From positions 1,725,001 through 1,789,000 of the forward strand of contig NZ_AP022822.1 in assembly GCF_011397115.1 (NCBI RefSeq): a DNA stretch of 64,000 bases, read 5' to 3'. Positions 1 through 10,429 of the stretch are shown here, piece by piece. Below the pieces are notes generated by a model. It was not told the origin of the DNA. It did no database searches and saw only the letters and a program-made list of their open reading frames with translations. The position numbers and the translations under genes are program-made. Position 1 is the first letter of the stretch. Each line of letters begins with the position of its first letter. The DNA is from Enterococcus saigonensis. Its GTDB lineage: Bacteria > Bacillota > Bacilli > Lactobacillales > Enterococcaceae.

Positions 1-12
1 CATTGTTGTCAA

Positions 13-85
13 TGGAGCCTAGCGGGATCGAACCGCTGACCTCCTGCGTGCAAAGCAGGCGCTCTCCCAGCTGAGCTAAGGCCCC
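13..85 (-). tRNA. tRNA-Ala(TGC) in the rRNA spacer
   Basis: On the minus strand this folds as a 73-nt cloverleaf: acceptor GGGGCCT/AGGCTCC with the G3:U70 wobble that identifies alanine tRNA, anticodon loop CTTTGCACG (anticodon TGC), and a T-arm containing GTTCGATCC. The CCA end is not encoded; A73 is followed by TTG. It lies directly downstream of the 16S gene, the usual enterococcal 16S - tRNA-Ala - 23S order, so 23S should begin beyond the left edge of the window. Confidence 0.97.
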
Positions 86-117
86 GTACTACTTTTTTAA
101 TTGAGAGTAAACCTCTC

Positions 118-131
118 AAAACTGAACAAAG
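118..131 (-). other. 3' strand of the 16S rRNA processing stem
   Basis: AAAACTGAACAAAG here is the exact reverse complement of CTTTGTTCAGTTTT at 1846-1859, on the other side of the 16S gene. In the pre-rRNA the two segments would pair and bring the 16S ends together, forming the classic RNase III processing stalk. Confidence 0.75.
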
Positions 132-164
132 ACAAGTGACAAACTGTGTAGTTTCCGTAATATT

Positions 165-1728
<1,564 letters not shown>

Positions 1729-1845
1729 AAGTGTTTGAACAGTCAAATGACTGTTAAGCTCAAATAAAATTGATTCTGCTAGCTATTGCTTGCATGTTGT
1801 TTGCTTCTCTAAAAGAAGCGCCCTACACATTGGTTCGTTTGCTTG

Positions 1846-1859
1846 CTTTGTTCAGTTTT
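1846..1859 (-). other. 5' strand of the 16S rRNA processing stem
   Basis: CTTTGTTCAGTTTT, a perfect 14-base complement of 118-131 beyond the 3' end of 16S. It sits about 120 nt upstream of the mature 16S 5' end in the leader. Confidence 0.75.
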
Positions 1860-1905
1860 CAAAGGTCTACTTCGTTGCTTTTAAAAATGCTTCAGCAACT
1901 CTTAT

Positions 1906-1934
1906 ATCTTATCAGCTAACTTAATTCTTGTCAA
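1906..1934 (-). promoter_or_regulatory. rRNA operon promoter, proximal (P2-like)
   Basis: Read on the minus strand: -35 TTGACA at 1934-1929, 17-bp spacer, -10 TAAGAT at 1911-1906. Transcription would start near 1900, about 170 nt upstream of mature 16S. Confidence 0.8.
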
Positions 1935-2012
1935 CTGATTTTTTCAAAAAGTTTTAAAAACTTTTTGAAACGATATTTCAGAAATGCGCTTTTTAATAAC
2001 AGCGACTTTGTA

Positions 2013-2041
2013 AGTTTAACACCCAATAAATAAGATGTCAA
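2013..2041 (-). promoter_or_regulatory. rRNA operon promoter, distal (P1-like)
   Basis: Minus strand: -35 TTGACA at 2041-2036, 17-bp spacer, -10 TAAACT at 2018-2013. It lies 107 bp upstream of the proximal promoter. Upstream sequence is very AT-rich, as expected for an UP element. Confidence 0.75.
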
Positions 2042-2101
2042 CAACTTTTTTAATCTGTTTTTTTTAGTTGTAAATAACAACAAAACATCAACAGCTTTAT
2101 T

Positions 2102-2130
2102 AGAATATCACGTCCAAATCACAACGTCAA
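2102..2130 (-). promoter_or_regulatory. possible third rRNA promoter
   Basis: Minus strand: TTGACG at 2130-2125, 17-bp spacer, TATTCT at 2107-2102, 89 bp upstream of the P1-like promoter. It matches consensus less well and may be a chance match in AT-rich DNA. Confidence 0.35.
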
Positions 2131-2454
2131 GTAAAAATTTTTAATTTTCTCACGTCAGTTAACTCATTCAGGACAAGTAATAATATAGCAATTATGGGTA
2201 TAAAAAGCAACAAAAAACAATAATAAATTCCAGTTTTTCTCACGGACGAATTTTATTTATATAATTATATTTATAAAGCATTTCCATAGAATAAATGACG
2301 TACATTAACATAATCCACACCTATATTATTCGGACAAATTCTCTACTCTCTCAAAACGAAAATACCCAACTACGCAGATGTGTTTTATTCACAACAATGC
2401 ATCTTTAATCCACATAGTTAGGTATTGCCGGCAAGTTCATTTATTGACGCAATT

Positions 2455-3942
2455 TCATTTAATCGGAATATATATTTTAAAAATAGTTCCCTCTCCCATT
2501 ACACTATCAACTACAATTTCACCTTTATAACTGTCAATCAGCTGTTTAGCAATAGAAAGTCCTAAACCGTTCCCTCCTTTAGTGCGAGCACGTGCTTTAT
2601 GTACACGATAAAAACGATGGAAAATTTTTTCTAAATCCGTAGAAGAGATACCTTCGCCAAAGTCTTGAATATCTATTTCAAAGAAAGCATTACTTTTTTC
2701 AATTTTCAAATGCACTTCTTTACGATCAGTAGAATACTTCACAGCATTATCTAAAATAATAATAATGATTTGTTCAAAATGATTCCGATAAATAGCTAGC
2801 GTCTCTTCTTTGACTAAATCATCATCGATTGTAAAAGTAAATTCTGGATACAGCATCTTGAAGTTGTTAAAAACTTGGTAAGTCACTTCTTTTGCTTGCG
2901 TCACTTCATTTGCATAGTGAAGTTCAACTTGCTCGGCACGAGACAAGTCTAGCATCTCCTGAACCAAACTTTTCATCCGACTAATCTCTTGTTGGCTTGC
3001 AAGCAAAGCCTCATCTAAAATTTCAGGATCATTTTTTCCCCAACGTTGCAACATACTCAAATGTCCTTCTATAACCGCTACTGGTGTTCGTAATTCATGT
3101 GAGACATCTTCAACAAATTGTTTTTGCTGTTCGATATACATTCGCATTCGCTCTAACATATCATTGAAAATATCAGCTAAATCTGCTAGTTCATCATCCG
3201 TATCAATTTTAGGCATATAAGCGTCTGATTCGGGATCTTTGCGAATAATATCCATTGTATCTCGTAGAACCTTAAGCGGTTTTAAGAAGTACGTTGATAA
3301 AAAGAAACCTAAAAAACTAGACAATATTAAAGAAACCACTTCTAAAATAATTAACGTTAATAATAGCTTACTACGAATTTCATAAAAGGAAGACAATTCA
3401 TAAAAAGTTTGGGCATAACCGATTTTTTCCCTTGTTACTTTTGAAAAAATCGGATGAATAGATAAAAAGCCGGTAGCCCCTTTTATCGTAATAATTGTTG
3501 GTTCTTTACGTTTAGTTTGAACCAATTCAAAATTATTTTTATGAGTTTTTAAGATAGGTTCTTTTTTTAAATTATAGACATACAAGTTTAATTCGGGTTG
3601 TCCTAATTCTGAGACAAAGCGATCAAGTTGCAAAATATCATCATCTAAATAAGATATAGCATCCGGAGTGGGATCTTCGTCAGATAATTTGGCAATTGCA
3701 AAGTAAGCACTTTGCGTTGTCAATTCATCTTGCCCATTTGCTAAACGAGAAGTAACTTCTGAAATAACTTCTTCTACATTGCGCCGCTCTTTGGCAACAA
3801 TTAAATTAATAGAAGATTTATACGTAATAACTGCAAAAATAGTAAAAACGATAAATATAAAGAAAGAACTTGCAAAGGCCCACTTAATTGTTAAAGATGG
3901 GCCTTTCAGTTCTTTGTTAGTCGATTTATTTTTTTTGATCAC
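2455..3942 (-). CDS. etaS: Sensor histidine kinase, LisK/EtaS-like
   Basis: Membrane sensor kinase that would phosphorylate the partner regulator encoded just upstream. 495 aa: TM1 about 21-43, extracytoplasmic sensor about 44-190, TM2 about 191-217, HAMP, then H-box VEDVSHELRTP (phosphoacceptor His282), N-box LDNAVKYS, G1 DFGEGIS, F-box FHRFYRV and G2 GGNGLGLSIAKQL. The start is GTG inside a GTGA overlap with the regulator stop, so the pair is translationally coupled. The name rests on its place next to gnd/pyk/pfkA, as remembered for E. faecalis etaRS (LisRK family); the kinase class itself is certain. LisRK-type systems respond to envelope, acid or antimicrobial stress. Confidence 0.85.
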   Translation of the reverse strand: MIKKNKSTNKELKGPSLTIKWAFASSFFIFIVFTIFAVITYKSSINLIVAKERRNVEEVISEVTSRLANGQDELTTQSAYFAIAKLSDEDPTPDAISYLDDDILQLDRFVSELGQPELNLYVYNLKKEPILKTHKNNFELVQTKRKEPTIITIKGATGFLSIHPIFSKVTREKIGYAQTFYELSSFYEIRSKLLLTLIILEVVSLILSSFLGFFLSTYFLKPLKVLRDTMDIIRKDPESDAYMPKIDTDDELADLADIFNDMLERMRMYIEQQKQFVEDVSHELRTPVAVIEGHLSMLQRWGKNDPEILDEALLASQQEISRMKSLVQEMLDLSRAEQVELHYANEVTQAKEVTYQVFNNFKMLYPEFTFTIDDDLVKEETLAIYRNHFEQIIIIILDNAVKYSTDRKEVHLKIEKSNAFFEIDIQDFGEGISSTDLEKIFHRFYRVHKARARTKGGNGLGLSIAKQLIDSYKGEIVVDSVMGEGTIFKIYIPIK

Positions 3943-4625
3943 GAGCGCATCACATAACCAGTTCCGCGAACGGTTTGAATATAGCTTTCTTCACCAGGAA
4001 CATCAATTTTATTTCGTAAGTAACGAATGTATACATCTACTACATTTGTTTCAACTTCTGTTTCATAGCCCCAAACTTTATTTAATAAAACATCACGAGC
4101 TAAAACAACATTCACGTTCTCCATTAAAGTTAATAGCAATTCATATTCTCTTTTTGTTAATTCAATTACTTCGTTACCACGACGGACCACGCGATTTTCC
4201 TTCTCGATAACTAAATCACGATAAGTAATTGTGGTTTGTTTCGCAACATTTTTATCTCCTTCAATATCAATACGGCGAAGTAAAGCCCGTAAACGAGCTA
4301 GTAATTCTTCAATCGCAAATGGTTTTACAATATAGTCGTCGGCACCATGATCTAACCCTGATACACGATCAATGACAGAATCTCTTGCTGTCATCATGAT
4401 TATGGGCGTGTTCTTCGCTTGACGCACACGACGGCAAACTTCCAAACCATTTAATTCTGGTAGCATTAAGTCTAATAAAATTGCATCCCAATCGTTATTT
4501 AGTGCTGCGTCTAAACCAGTTCGTCCGTTGTAATGAACTTCAGTATGATATCCTTCATGGGTCAACTCTAGTTCAACGAAACGAGCTAAATTCTTTTCAT
4601 CTTCAATAATTAAAATATTACTCAT
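3939..4625 (-). CDS. etaR: OmpR-family response regulator, LisR/EtaR-like
   Basis: 228 aa. The receiver domain has acidic residues E8/D9, phosphoacceptor D52 (LLDLMLPELNG), T79 and K101. A winged-helix DNA-binding domain spans about 134-227 and ends RTVRGTGYVMRS. The sequence resembles LisR/CovR-type regulators. AAAGGGATC precedes the ATG as the ribosome site. It is the first gene of a two-gene operon and overlaps the kinase start by 4 bp. Regulon unknown from sequence. Confidence 0.87.
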   Translation of the reverse strand: MSNILIIEDEKNLARFVELELTHEGYHTEVHYNGRTGLDAALNNDWDAILLDLMLPELNGLEVCRRVRQAKNTPIIMMTARDSVIDRVSGLDHGADDYIVKPFAIEELLARLRALLRRIDIEGDKNVAKQTTITYRDLVIEKENRVVRRGNEVIELTKREYELLLTLMENVNVVLARDVLLNKVWGYETEVETNVVDVYIRYLRNKIDVPGEESYIQTVRGTGYVMRS

Positions 4626-4810
4626 TTGGTTTTAGATCCCTTTTCTTTATATTTTTTTGCAATAAAAAATAATTGTTTTTTTATTAAAATACTATAGCTA
4701 TTTTACCATGAAATGATGAAAGAAAAAAGAGGTATCTAAAAATCTTATTAGTATACAAATAATCGGCAGAAGTCGCCCCCAATAGCACTTTTAATCCTTC
4801 ACAATAAGAA

Positions 4811-4845
4811 AAGACAGTGAGTATTTTCAAAACACTCACTGTCTT
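4811..4845 (-). terminator. Terminator of gnd
   Basis: 12-bp stem (4811-4822 with 4834-4845) about 45 nt past the gnd stop. On the minus strand it is followed by TTTTCTTATT. Confidence 0.85.
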
Positions 4846-4890
4846 TGCCATAAACAAATTAGAATTACTCAAATTTTCATTGTTTTTTAC

Positions 4891-6312
4891 TTATTCTTCA
4901 TGATACCAACTATAGTGATAAATTCCTTCTTTATCTGTCCGTTCATAGGTATGCGCACCAAAATAATCCCGTTGTGCTTGGATAATGTTTGCCGGTAAGC
5001 GTTCAGAACGATAAGAATCAAAATAAGCGATTGCTGAAGAGAAAGTAGGTACAGGAACTCCTGCTTGTACAGCTAAAGCGACAACTTCTCGTACAGCTTG
5101 TTGATATTTTTTAGTAATTTCTAAAAAGTAATCATCTAATAACAAATTTTCTAAATCAGGTTTATGATCGTAAGCATCAGTGATTTTTTGTAAGAAACGA
5201 GCACGAATAATACACCCCGCACGCCAAATTTTTGCAATCTCACCAAATGGTAAATCCCAATCGTATTCTTTTGAAGCCGTACGCAATTGGGCGAAACCTT
5301 GCGCATAGCTCATAATTTTACTAAAATATAAAGCCTCGCGAATTTTTTCGATCAATTCTTTTTTGTCGCCCTCATAGTTAAATTGAGCTGGAGCCGGTAG
5401 TACTTTACTTGCCGCCACGCGTTCTTCTTTGTAAGCAGAAATATACCGAGCAAACACAGACTCCGTAATTAACGGTAGTGGCACACCTAGATCCAATGCA
5501 CTTTGACTTGTCCATTTCCCTGTACCTTTATTACCAGCAGCATCTAAAATTACGTCAACAATTGGTTTGCCTGTGCCAAGATCATCTTTTCTCGTTAGAA
5601 TGTCAGCGGTAATTTCAATTAAATAGCTATCAAGTTCGCCTTCATTCCATTCTTTGAAAATGTCAGCCATTTCATCAACGGACAGACCTAACACATTTTT
5701 CATTAAATCGTAGGATTCAGCGATTAATTGCATATCACCATATTCAATTCCGTTGTGAACCATCTTCACGTAATGTCCTGCACCGTTTGCTCCAATGTAA
5801 GTAACACAAGGTGCACCATCTTCTGCTTTAGCAGAAATTTGTTCTAAGATAGGTGCTACTAATTCATACGCTTCTTTTTGTCCGCCCGGCATAATAGAAG
5901 GACCTTTTAAGGCTCCTTCTTCACCACCTGAGACACCTGTACCGATAAAATTGATACCCGAGTTAGCCAATTCTTCATTTCGACGTATCGTATCTTTAAA
6001 GAAAGTGTTTCCGCCATCAATTAAAATGTCTCCTTTATCCAAATGCGGTAACAATTCTTTAATTGTGGCATCTGTTGCAGCACCTGCTTTAACCATCAGT
6101 AAGATGCGACGGGGTTTTTCAATTGCTGCAACAAAATCTGCAATTGTATACGTTGCTTTAAATTTCTTATCTGGATGTTCTCTTACTACCTCTTCTGTCT
6201 TCGCAGCTGTTCGGTTGAACAACGCTACTGAATAACCACGGCTTTCAATATTTAGGGCTAAGTTTTTCCCCATGACGGCCATGCCGACAACACCAATTTG
6301 CTGTTTTGTCAT
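4891..6312 (-). CDS. gnd: 6-phosphogluconate dehydrogenase, decarboxylating (NADP)
   Basis: Oxidises 6-phosphogluconate to ribulose 5-phosphate with release of CO2 and NADPH, in the oxidative pentose phosphate pathway. 473 aa, full family length. The N-terminal Rossmann fold has GVVGMAVMGKNLALNI and NRT (residues 33-35), typical for NADP. SGGEEGALKGPSIMPGG is the substrate loop. KMVHNGIEYGDMQ carries the catalytic Lys and Asn. The C-terminal tail has the YRSERLPANIIQAQRDYFG segment that reaches the partner subunit. Strong RBS CTAGGAGGAACTC. Monocistronic, with its own terminator. Confidence 0.97.
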   Translation of the reverse strand: MTKQQIGVVGMAVMGKNLALNIESRGYSVALFNRTAAKTEEVVREHPDKKFKATYTIADFVAAIEKPRRILLMVKAGAATDATIKELLPHLDKGDILIDGGNTFFKDTIRRNEELANSGINFIGTGVSGGEEGALKGPSIMPGGQKEAYELVAPILEQISAKAEDGAPCVTYIGANGAGHYVKMVHNGIEYGDMQLIAESYDLMKNVLGLSVDEMADIFKEWNEGELDSYLIEITADILTRKDDLGTGKPIVDVILDAAGNKGTGKWTSQSALDLGVPLPLITESVFARYISAYKEERVAASKVLPAPAQFNYEGDKKELIEKIREALYFSKIMSYAQGFAQLRTASKEYDWDLPFGEIAKIWRAGCIIRARFLQKITDAYDHKPDLENLLLDDYFLEITKKYQQAVREVVALAVQAGVPVPTFSSAIAYFDSYRSERLPANIIQAQRDYFGAHTYERTDKEGIYHYSWYHEE

Positions 6313-6449
6313 TTTGAGTTCCTCCTAGTAGCTTTAATCTTTTCTATTATAACGTAAAAACCTTTGCTTTCAAACTAAAGGAGGTTACAAATTATCAAGG
6401 ATATCGAAATATTAAATTGTAGAGAACGTATTTTAAAAAGAACAAAATA

Positions 6450-6487
6450 AAAACCCACAAAGCTCCATGGTTAGCTTTGCAGGTTTT
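6450..6487 (-). terminator. Terminator after rpmF
   Basis: Imperfect hairpin (6450-6464 with 6472-6487) followed on the minus strand by TTTTTATTTTG. It ends the yceD-rpmF unit. Confidence 0.75.
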
Positions 6488-6514
6488 CTTCATTCATTTT
6501 CTGAAAAAAATGAA

Positions 6515-6694
6515 TTATGCTTCTTTAGTCGTTACGTCCTTGCCATCGTAGTAACCGCAGTTGGCACATACGTGGTGGCTTTTTTTCAATTCACCACAGT
6601 TTGGACATTCGTTCAAACCGTTGATAGTCAATTTGTAATGAGTACGACGTTTGTTTTTCTTAGCTTTAGATGTTTTACGAGCTGGTACTGCCAT
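6515..6694 (-). CDS. rpmF: 50S ribosomal protein L32
   Basis: 59 aa, reading MAVPARKTSKAKKN from ATG at 6694 to TAA at 6515. It is the zinc-binding form: CPNC at 30-33 and CANC at 43-46 form the four-Cys ribbon, so this is a C+ paralog. The basic N-terminus contacts 23S rRNA. RBS AAGGAGGTG. It follows the yceD gene by 59 bp, the pairing conserved across bacteria. Confidence 0.97.
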   Translation of the reverse strand: MAVPARKTSKAKKNKRRTHYKLTINGLNECPNCGELKKSHHVCANCGYYDGKDVTTKEA

Positions 6695-6753
6695 TTGTTA
6701 CACCTCCTTGTTTATGAAAAGCAAGCTATAAAAGATTGCTATTTATTCCAATC

Positions 6754-7314
6754 TTACTTATTACCATCTTCTGTTGTATCCAACAGTTCTGATAATTTCG
6801 CAAGACGAGGATCAATTTTGGGCGCGGCTGTTTCTTTTTGTTGCAGATAATCTTCTTCAGAAATGACTTCCCAATCTTGCCCAGCAGGCATTTGATTAGA
6901 ATTTTCCTCTTCTTTTGTTAAAACCTGCAACGGAATTGCTAACAAGATATTGTCAGCTACTGATTCATCCAAGTCGATTGTCTGTCCTTCTATAAGTAAG
7001 ACTTCTTCTTCTGAAATCAGTTCAGTCCGCATTTGCAACTGCTCAGGCGTCATAAAAACTTCGTCAACAACTAAATCCAGTGGTAAATCAACTGGTTCTA
7101 GACTTCTTGATGAAGGAAGCGTCAACGTTGCCTTCAATGTATAATGAATAAGATAATCACTTTTTGATACAGTAACAAGCCCACTTACTTCAATGGGAGT
7201 GATATCTAGTATTTGATTGTCCCGTCTCATTAATTCTTTTTTCAAATCCAATGTCTCAAAAAAAGTTAACGGCGTTTCATGGTATTTGTTTAATTCCAAT
7301 AAAGACCACTTCAT
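6754..7314 (-). CDS. yceD: YceD family protein (DUF177), paired with L32
   Basis: 186 aa from the start MKWSLLELNKY. I chose this start rather than an upstream in-frame Met because AGAGGTGAT lies 5 nt ahead of it. YceD proteins are linked to 23S rRNA/large-subunit maturation; many have two pairs of Cys, none of which are visible here. The C-terminal ends IDPRLAKLSELLD, the usual DUF177 tail. It sits directly upstream of rpmF, which supports the assignment. The exact biochemical role is unknown. Confidence 0.85.
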   Translation of the reverse strand: MKWSLLELNKYHETPLTFFETLDLKKELMRRDNQILDITPIEVSGLVTVSKSDYLIHYTLKATLTLPSSRSLEPVDLPLDLVVDEVFMTPEQLQMRTELISEEEVLLIEGQTIDLDESVADNILLAIPLQVLTKEEENSNQMPAGQDWEVISEEDYLQQKETAAPKIDPRLAKLSELLDTTEDGNK

Positions 7315-7399
7315 TTTTATCACCTCTAAGCAACAAAAGCTATTATACAGGGAGTATTTTAGCTTGTCAATGAAATTTTCTTGACACCTTTTCAAAAAA

Positions 7400-7431
7400 T
7401 AGAACGAAGTAGTCTAGACTACTTCGTTCTA
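7400..7431 (-). terminator. pyk terminator, 32-bp perfect palindrome
   Basis: A 32-bp perfect palindrome centred on CTAG. On the minus strand it is followed by TTTTTTG, 24 nt past the pyk stop. Confidence 0.88.
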
Positions 7432-7454
7432 GTAATAAAAACTAAATAGTTCTT

Positions 7455-9239
7455 TTAGATAGCTGTTGTTTCACCACGGTATACAATCCCACGACGAGGG
7501 TCAACAGTAACTAATTCACCATCTTGAATTGTTGTAGTTGCATCAGCAGCTCCTACGATAACCGGAATATCTTTTGCAATACCCACAACTGCAGCGTGAG
7601 AAGTTAAGCCGCCTTCTTCAACGATAACAGCAGCAGCTTTTTCAAATGCAGGCATGTAATCTTTGTCAGTTGTTGGTACAACTAAGACCATTCCTTCTTT
7701 CGCACGAGAATTTGCTTCTTCAGCTGATTTGGCAACAACTGCGTTTGCAACAACGGTTCTTTCACCAACACCTTGTGCATCTAATAATTTAGAGCCAATT
7801 AATTGGATTTTCATAACGTTTGTTGTACCACGTTCGCCAACTGGTACACCAGCAGTGATTAAAATTAATTCGCCTTCTTTAGCAAACCCTAATTCCACTG
7901 CTTTTTTAGCAGCTAAATCAAACATTTCATCAGTTGTTGTTGGTTTTTGCGCAACTGTTGGGAATACACCCCAGTTAAGCATTAAACCGCGTTTTGTCCG
8001 TTCGTCAAAAGTAACAGCTAAAATGTCTGCATCAGGACGGTACTTAGAAATCATTTTTGCTGTATAGCCTGACTCAGTTGCAGCAACAATTGTTTTAACA
8101 CCTAAGTTTTTCGCTGCACGAGCAACAGACAAACCGATTGTTTCAGTAACATCTGTTTTATCAAATTCATTAATTTGGAATGTCCCTAATTCTGATAAAG
8201 CTTTTTCAGCTTCAATGTCAATACGAGCCATTGTAGCTACAGCTTGAACTGGATAGTCACCATTAGCAGATTCACCAGAAAGCATCGTAGCATCTGTACC
8301 GTCAAACACAGCATTAGCAACGTCAGAAGCTTCTGCACGAGTTGGACGAGGATTTTGTTGCATAGATTCTAACATTTGAGTTGCAGTAATAACTGATTTT
8401 CCTGCAGCATTACATTTTTGGATAATGCGTTTTTGCACCATTGGTACCAATTCTGGCGCAATTTCAACACCCATGTCACCACGAGCTACCATAATACCGT
8501 CTGAAACTTTAATGATTTCATCGATATTATCGATACCTTCTTGTGATTCAATTTTAGGGAAAATTTGAACATGTGTCATGTTCTTTTCTTCTAAAATTTC
8601 ACGAATTTCAAGAACATCTTGAGCTTTACGGACAAATGAAGCAGCGATAAAATCAATATCGTTATCTAAACCAAAGCGAATATCGTCTGCATCTTTTTCA
8701 GTAATACCAGGTAAGCTAATTGAAACGCCAGGAGCGTTCACACCTTTTCTTGAACCTAACATACCAGCATTTTTTACTACAACAACTAATTCGCGGTTTG
8801 CTTCGTCTTTTTCAGTGATTTCCATGTCGATTAAACCATCATCGAATAAAATGTGACCACCAACGTGAACGTCATCGAACAAGCCTGGATAAGTTACAGC
8901 AATTTTTTCTTTTGTTCCTTTTAATTCTGGATCCATTGCGATACGTGTCGTATCTCCAACGTTAAATTGGATGTAACCAGCACGGCCGAAATCTGCTTCA
9001 GTTGTATCTTGAACAGTTGTCCGGATTTCTGCACCTTTTGTATCTAATAAGATTGCAACATCTTTACCAGTTTTCTTAACTGCTTCTCTTACCATATTCA
9101 TCCGGCCTAATTGTTCTTCATGATCGCCATGAGAGAAATTAAAACGGAAAACATTAGCTCCAGATTCGATTAATTGTGAAATAATCTCCACACTATTACT
9201 TGCTGGTCCTAAGGTACTAACGATTTTGGTTTTCTTCAT
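7455..9239 (-). CDS. pyk: Pyruvate kinase with C-terminal PEP-utiliser domain
   Basis: Converts PEP and ADP to pyruvate and ATP, the last step of glycolysis. 594 aa. The N-terminal barrel starts MKKTKIVSTLGPAS and has the FPKIESQEG lysine/glutamate segment and GVEIAPELV. The regulatory domain follows. A C-terminal extension from about residue 475 to 594 carries GGLTSHAAVVG, the phosphohistidine-type motif of PEP-utilising enzymes seen in Bacillus-type pyruvate kinases. It follows pfkA by 69 bp with no terminator between, so the two are probably co-transcribed. Confidence 0.97.
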   Translation of the reverse strand: MKKTKIVSTLGPASNSVEIISQLIESGANVFRFNFSHGDHEEQLGRMNMVREAVKKTGKDVAILLDTKGAEIRTTVQDTTEADFGRAGYIQFNVGDTTRIAMDPELKGTKEKIAVTYPGLFDDVHVGGHILFDDGLIDMEITEKDEANRELVVVVKNAGMLGSRKGVNAPGVSISLPGITEKDADDIRFGLDNDIDFIAASFVRKAQDVLEIREILEEKNMTHVQIFPKIESQEGIDNIDEIIKVSDGIMVARGDMGVEIAPELVPMVQKRIIQKCNAAGKSVITATQMLESMQQNPRPTRAEASDVANAVFDGTDATMLSGESANGDYPVQAVATMARIDIEAEKALSELGTFQINEFDKTDVTETIGLSVARAAKNLGVKTIVAATESGYTAKMISKYRPDADILAVTFDERTKRGLMLNWGVFPTVAQKPTTTDEMFDLAAKKAVELGFAKEGELILITAGVPVGERGTTNVMKIQLIGSKLLDAQGVGERTVVANAVVAKSAEEANSRAKEGMVLVVPTTDKDYMPAFEKAAAVIVEEGGLTSHAAVVGIAKDIPVIVGAADATTTIQDGELVTVDPRRGIVYRGETTAI

Positions 9240-9308
9240 TACTTAAACGCTCCTATTCCTTTATTTAAAACAGCACGAGCTGTTTTATTAACTTTTAGTA
9301 GCTGTCAA

Positions 9309-10271
9309 TTAGAATGATAACTGTTTGTTTAAATCATATAAACTTAAATCAGGTTTGTGTTTATTATTTTCAAGCGTATCGATAATATCAGCAGCAACAA
9401 CTTTATTGTCTTCAATACCGATACATAAACCGCCTTTTCCTTGTTCAAGCAATTCTACAGCATACGCACCAAATTTACTTGCTAGAACACGATCACGAGC
9501 GCTTGGAGAACCCCCCCGTACAACGTGACCTAAAATGGAAACACGAGTATGGAAATCACCATATTCAGAAAGTTTATCAGCAAATTCATTCCCGCCCATA
9601 ACACCTTCTGCCAAAACGATTAAACAATGCTTTTTACCGCGGTCGCGGCCATCTTGAATCCGTTTTGCTACTGCTGCCATATCAAATTCGTGTTCTGGGA
9701 TGATGATTTCATCAGCACCGCCGGCAACACCTGACCATAATGCAATATCGCCTGCGCCACGCCCCATTACTTCAATAACAAAAGTACGTACATGAGAAGT
9801 CGCTGTATCACGAATGCGGTCAATTGATTCTAAGACGGTATTAATTGCTGTGTCAAAACCAATTGTAAAATCTGTACCTGGAATATCATTATCAATTGTT
9901 CCAGGAATTCCCACAGCTGGAAAGCCATGACGAGTTAAGGCCATCGCGCCATGATAGGAACCATCGCCACCGATAACCACTAATCCTTCAATACCGAATT
10001 TTTTTAATTGTTCAATACCTTTTAATTGTCCTTCTTTAGTAGCAAATTCTGGATAGCGGGCTGAATAAAGAAAAGTCCCGCCACGTTGGATTTTATCGCC
10101 AACATCCGCAACATCTAAACGGCGAATATCACCAGCAACTAAACCTGCATAGCCATAATTGATTCCGTATACTTCAATACCATCGAAGATTGCTTTACGG
10201 ACTACTGCACGGACTGCTGCATTCATACCAGGTGCGTCACCGCCACTGGTTAAAATTCCGATGCGTTTCAT
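9309..10271 (-). CDS. pfkA: ATP-dependent 6-phosphofructokinase
   Basis: Phosphorylates fructose 6-phosphate to the 1,6-bisphosphate, the committed step of glycolysis. 320 aa, typical of bacterial PfkA. Glycine-rich ATP site GILTSGGDAPGMNAAVRA; GGDGSYHGA; catalytic PGTIDNDIPGTDFTIGFDTA; MGRGAGDIALWSG. RBS GAGGTG lies 9 nt before ATG. An extended -10 (TGGTATTAT) at 10321-10313 on the minus strand is the likely promoter. Leads the pfkA-pyk pair. Confidence 0.97.
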   Translation of the reverse strand: MKRIGILTSGGDAPGMNAAVRAVVRKAIFDGIEVYGINYGYAGLVAGDIRRLDVADVGDKIQRGGTFLYSARYPEFATKEGQLKGIEQLKKFGIEGLVVIGGDGSYHGAMALTRHGFPAVGIPGTIDNDIPGTDFTIGFDTAINTVLESIDRIRDTATSHVRTFVIEVMGRGAGDIALWSGVAGGADEIIIPEHEFDMAAVAKRIQDGRDRGKKHCLIVLAEGVMGGNEFADKLSEYGDFHTRVSILGHVVRGGSPSARDRVLASKFGAYAVELLEQGKGGLCIGIEDNKVVAADIIDTLENNKHKPDLSLYDLNKQLSF

Positions 10272-10429
10272 CTACATTTTCACCTCATTAAAATATTTTT
10301 AGGTCACCCTAAATAATACCATTTTGGCATTAACCACGTTGTCCATTTTAACATTAAAAGATAGAAATGTCTTGGGATACGAGCAGAAAATTGAAAAAAT
10401 TGAAAGCGGAAAGTAAAATTTACTGAAAG

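Larger units (their letters stand above)
1860..2454. other. Intergenic region: rRNA control region plus AT-rich spacer
   Basis: Holds the rRNA promoters listed separately. Between 2165 and 2454 no gene is visible. An imperfect inverted repeat (arms AATACCCAACTA at 2361-2372 and TAGTTAGGTATT at 2415-2426) lies just past the stop of the sensor kinase. It could act in 3'-end formation, but no clean T-tract follows. Confidence 0.5.

Noticed and set aside
3779..4210. 143-aa plus ORF
   Set aside because: Antisense shadow of the two-component genes, which have full domain motifs.
4684..4872. 62-aa minus ORF between the response regulator and gnd
   Set aside because: Contains the gnd terminator hairpin, lacks a ribosome site and has no family features.
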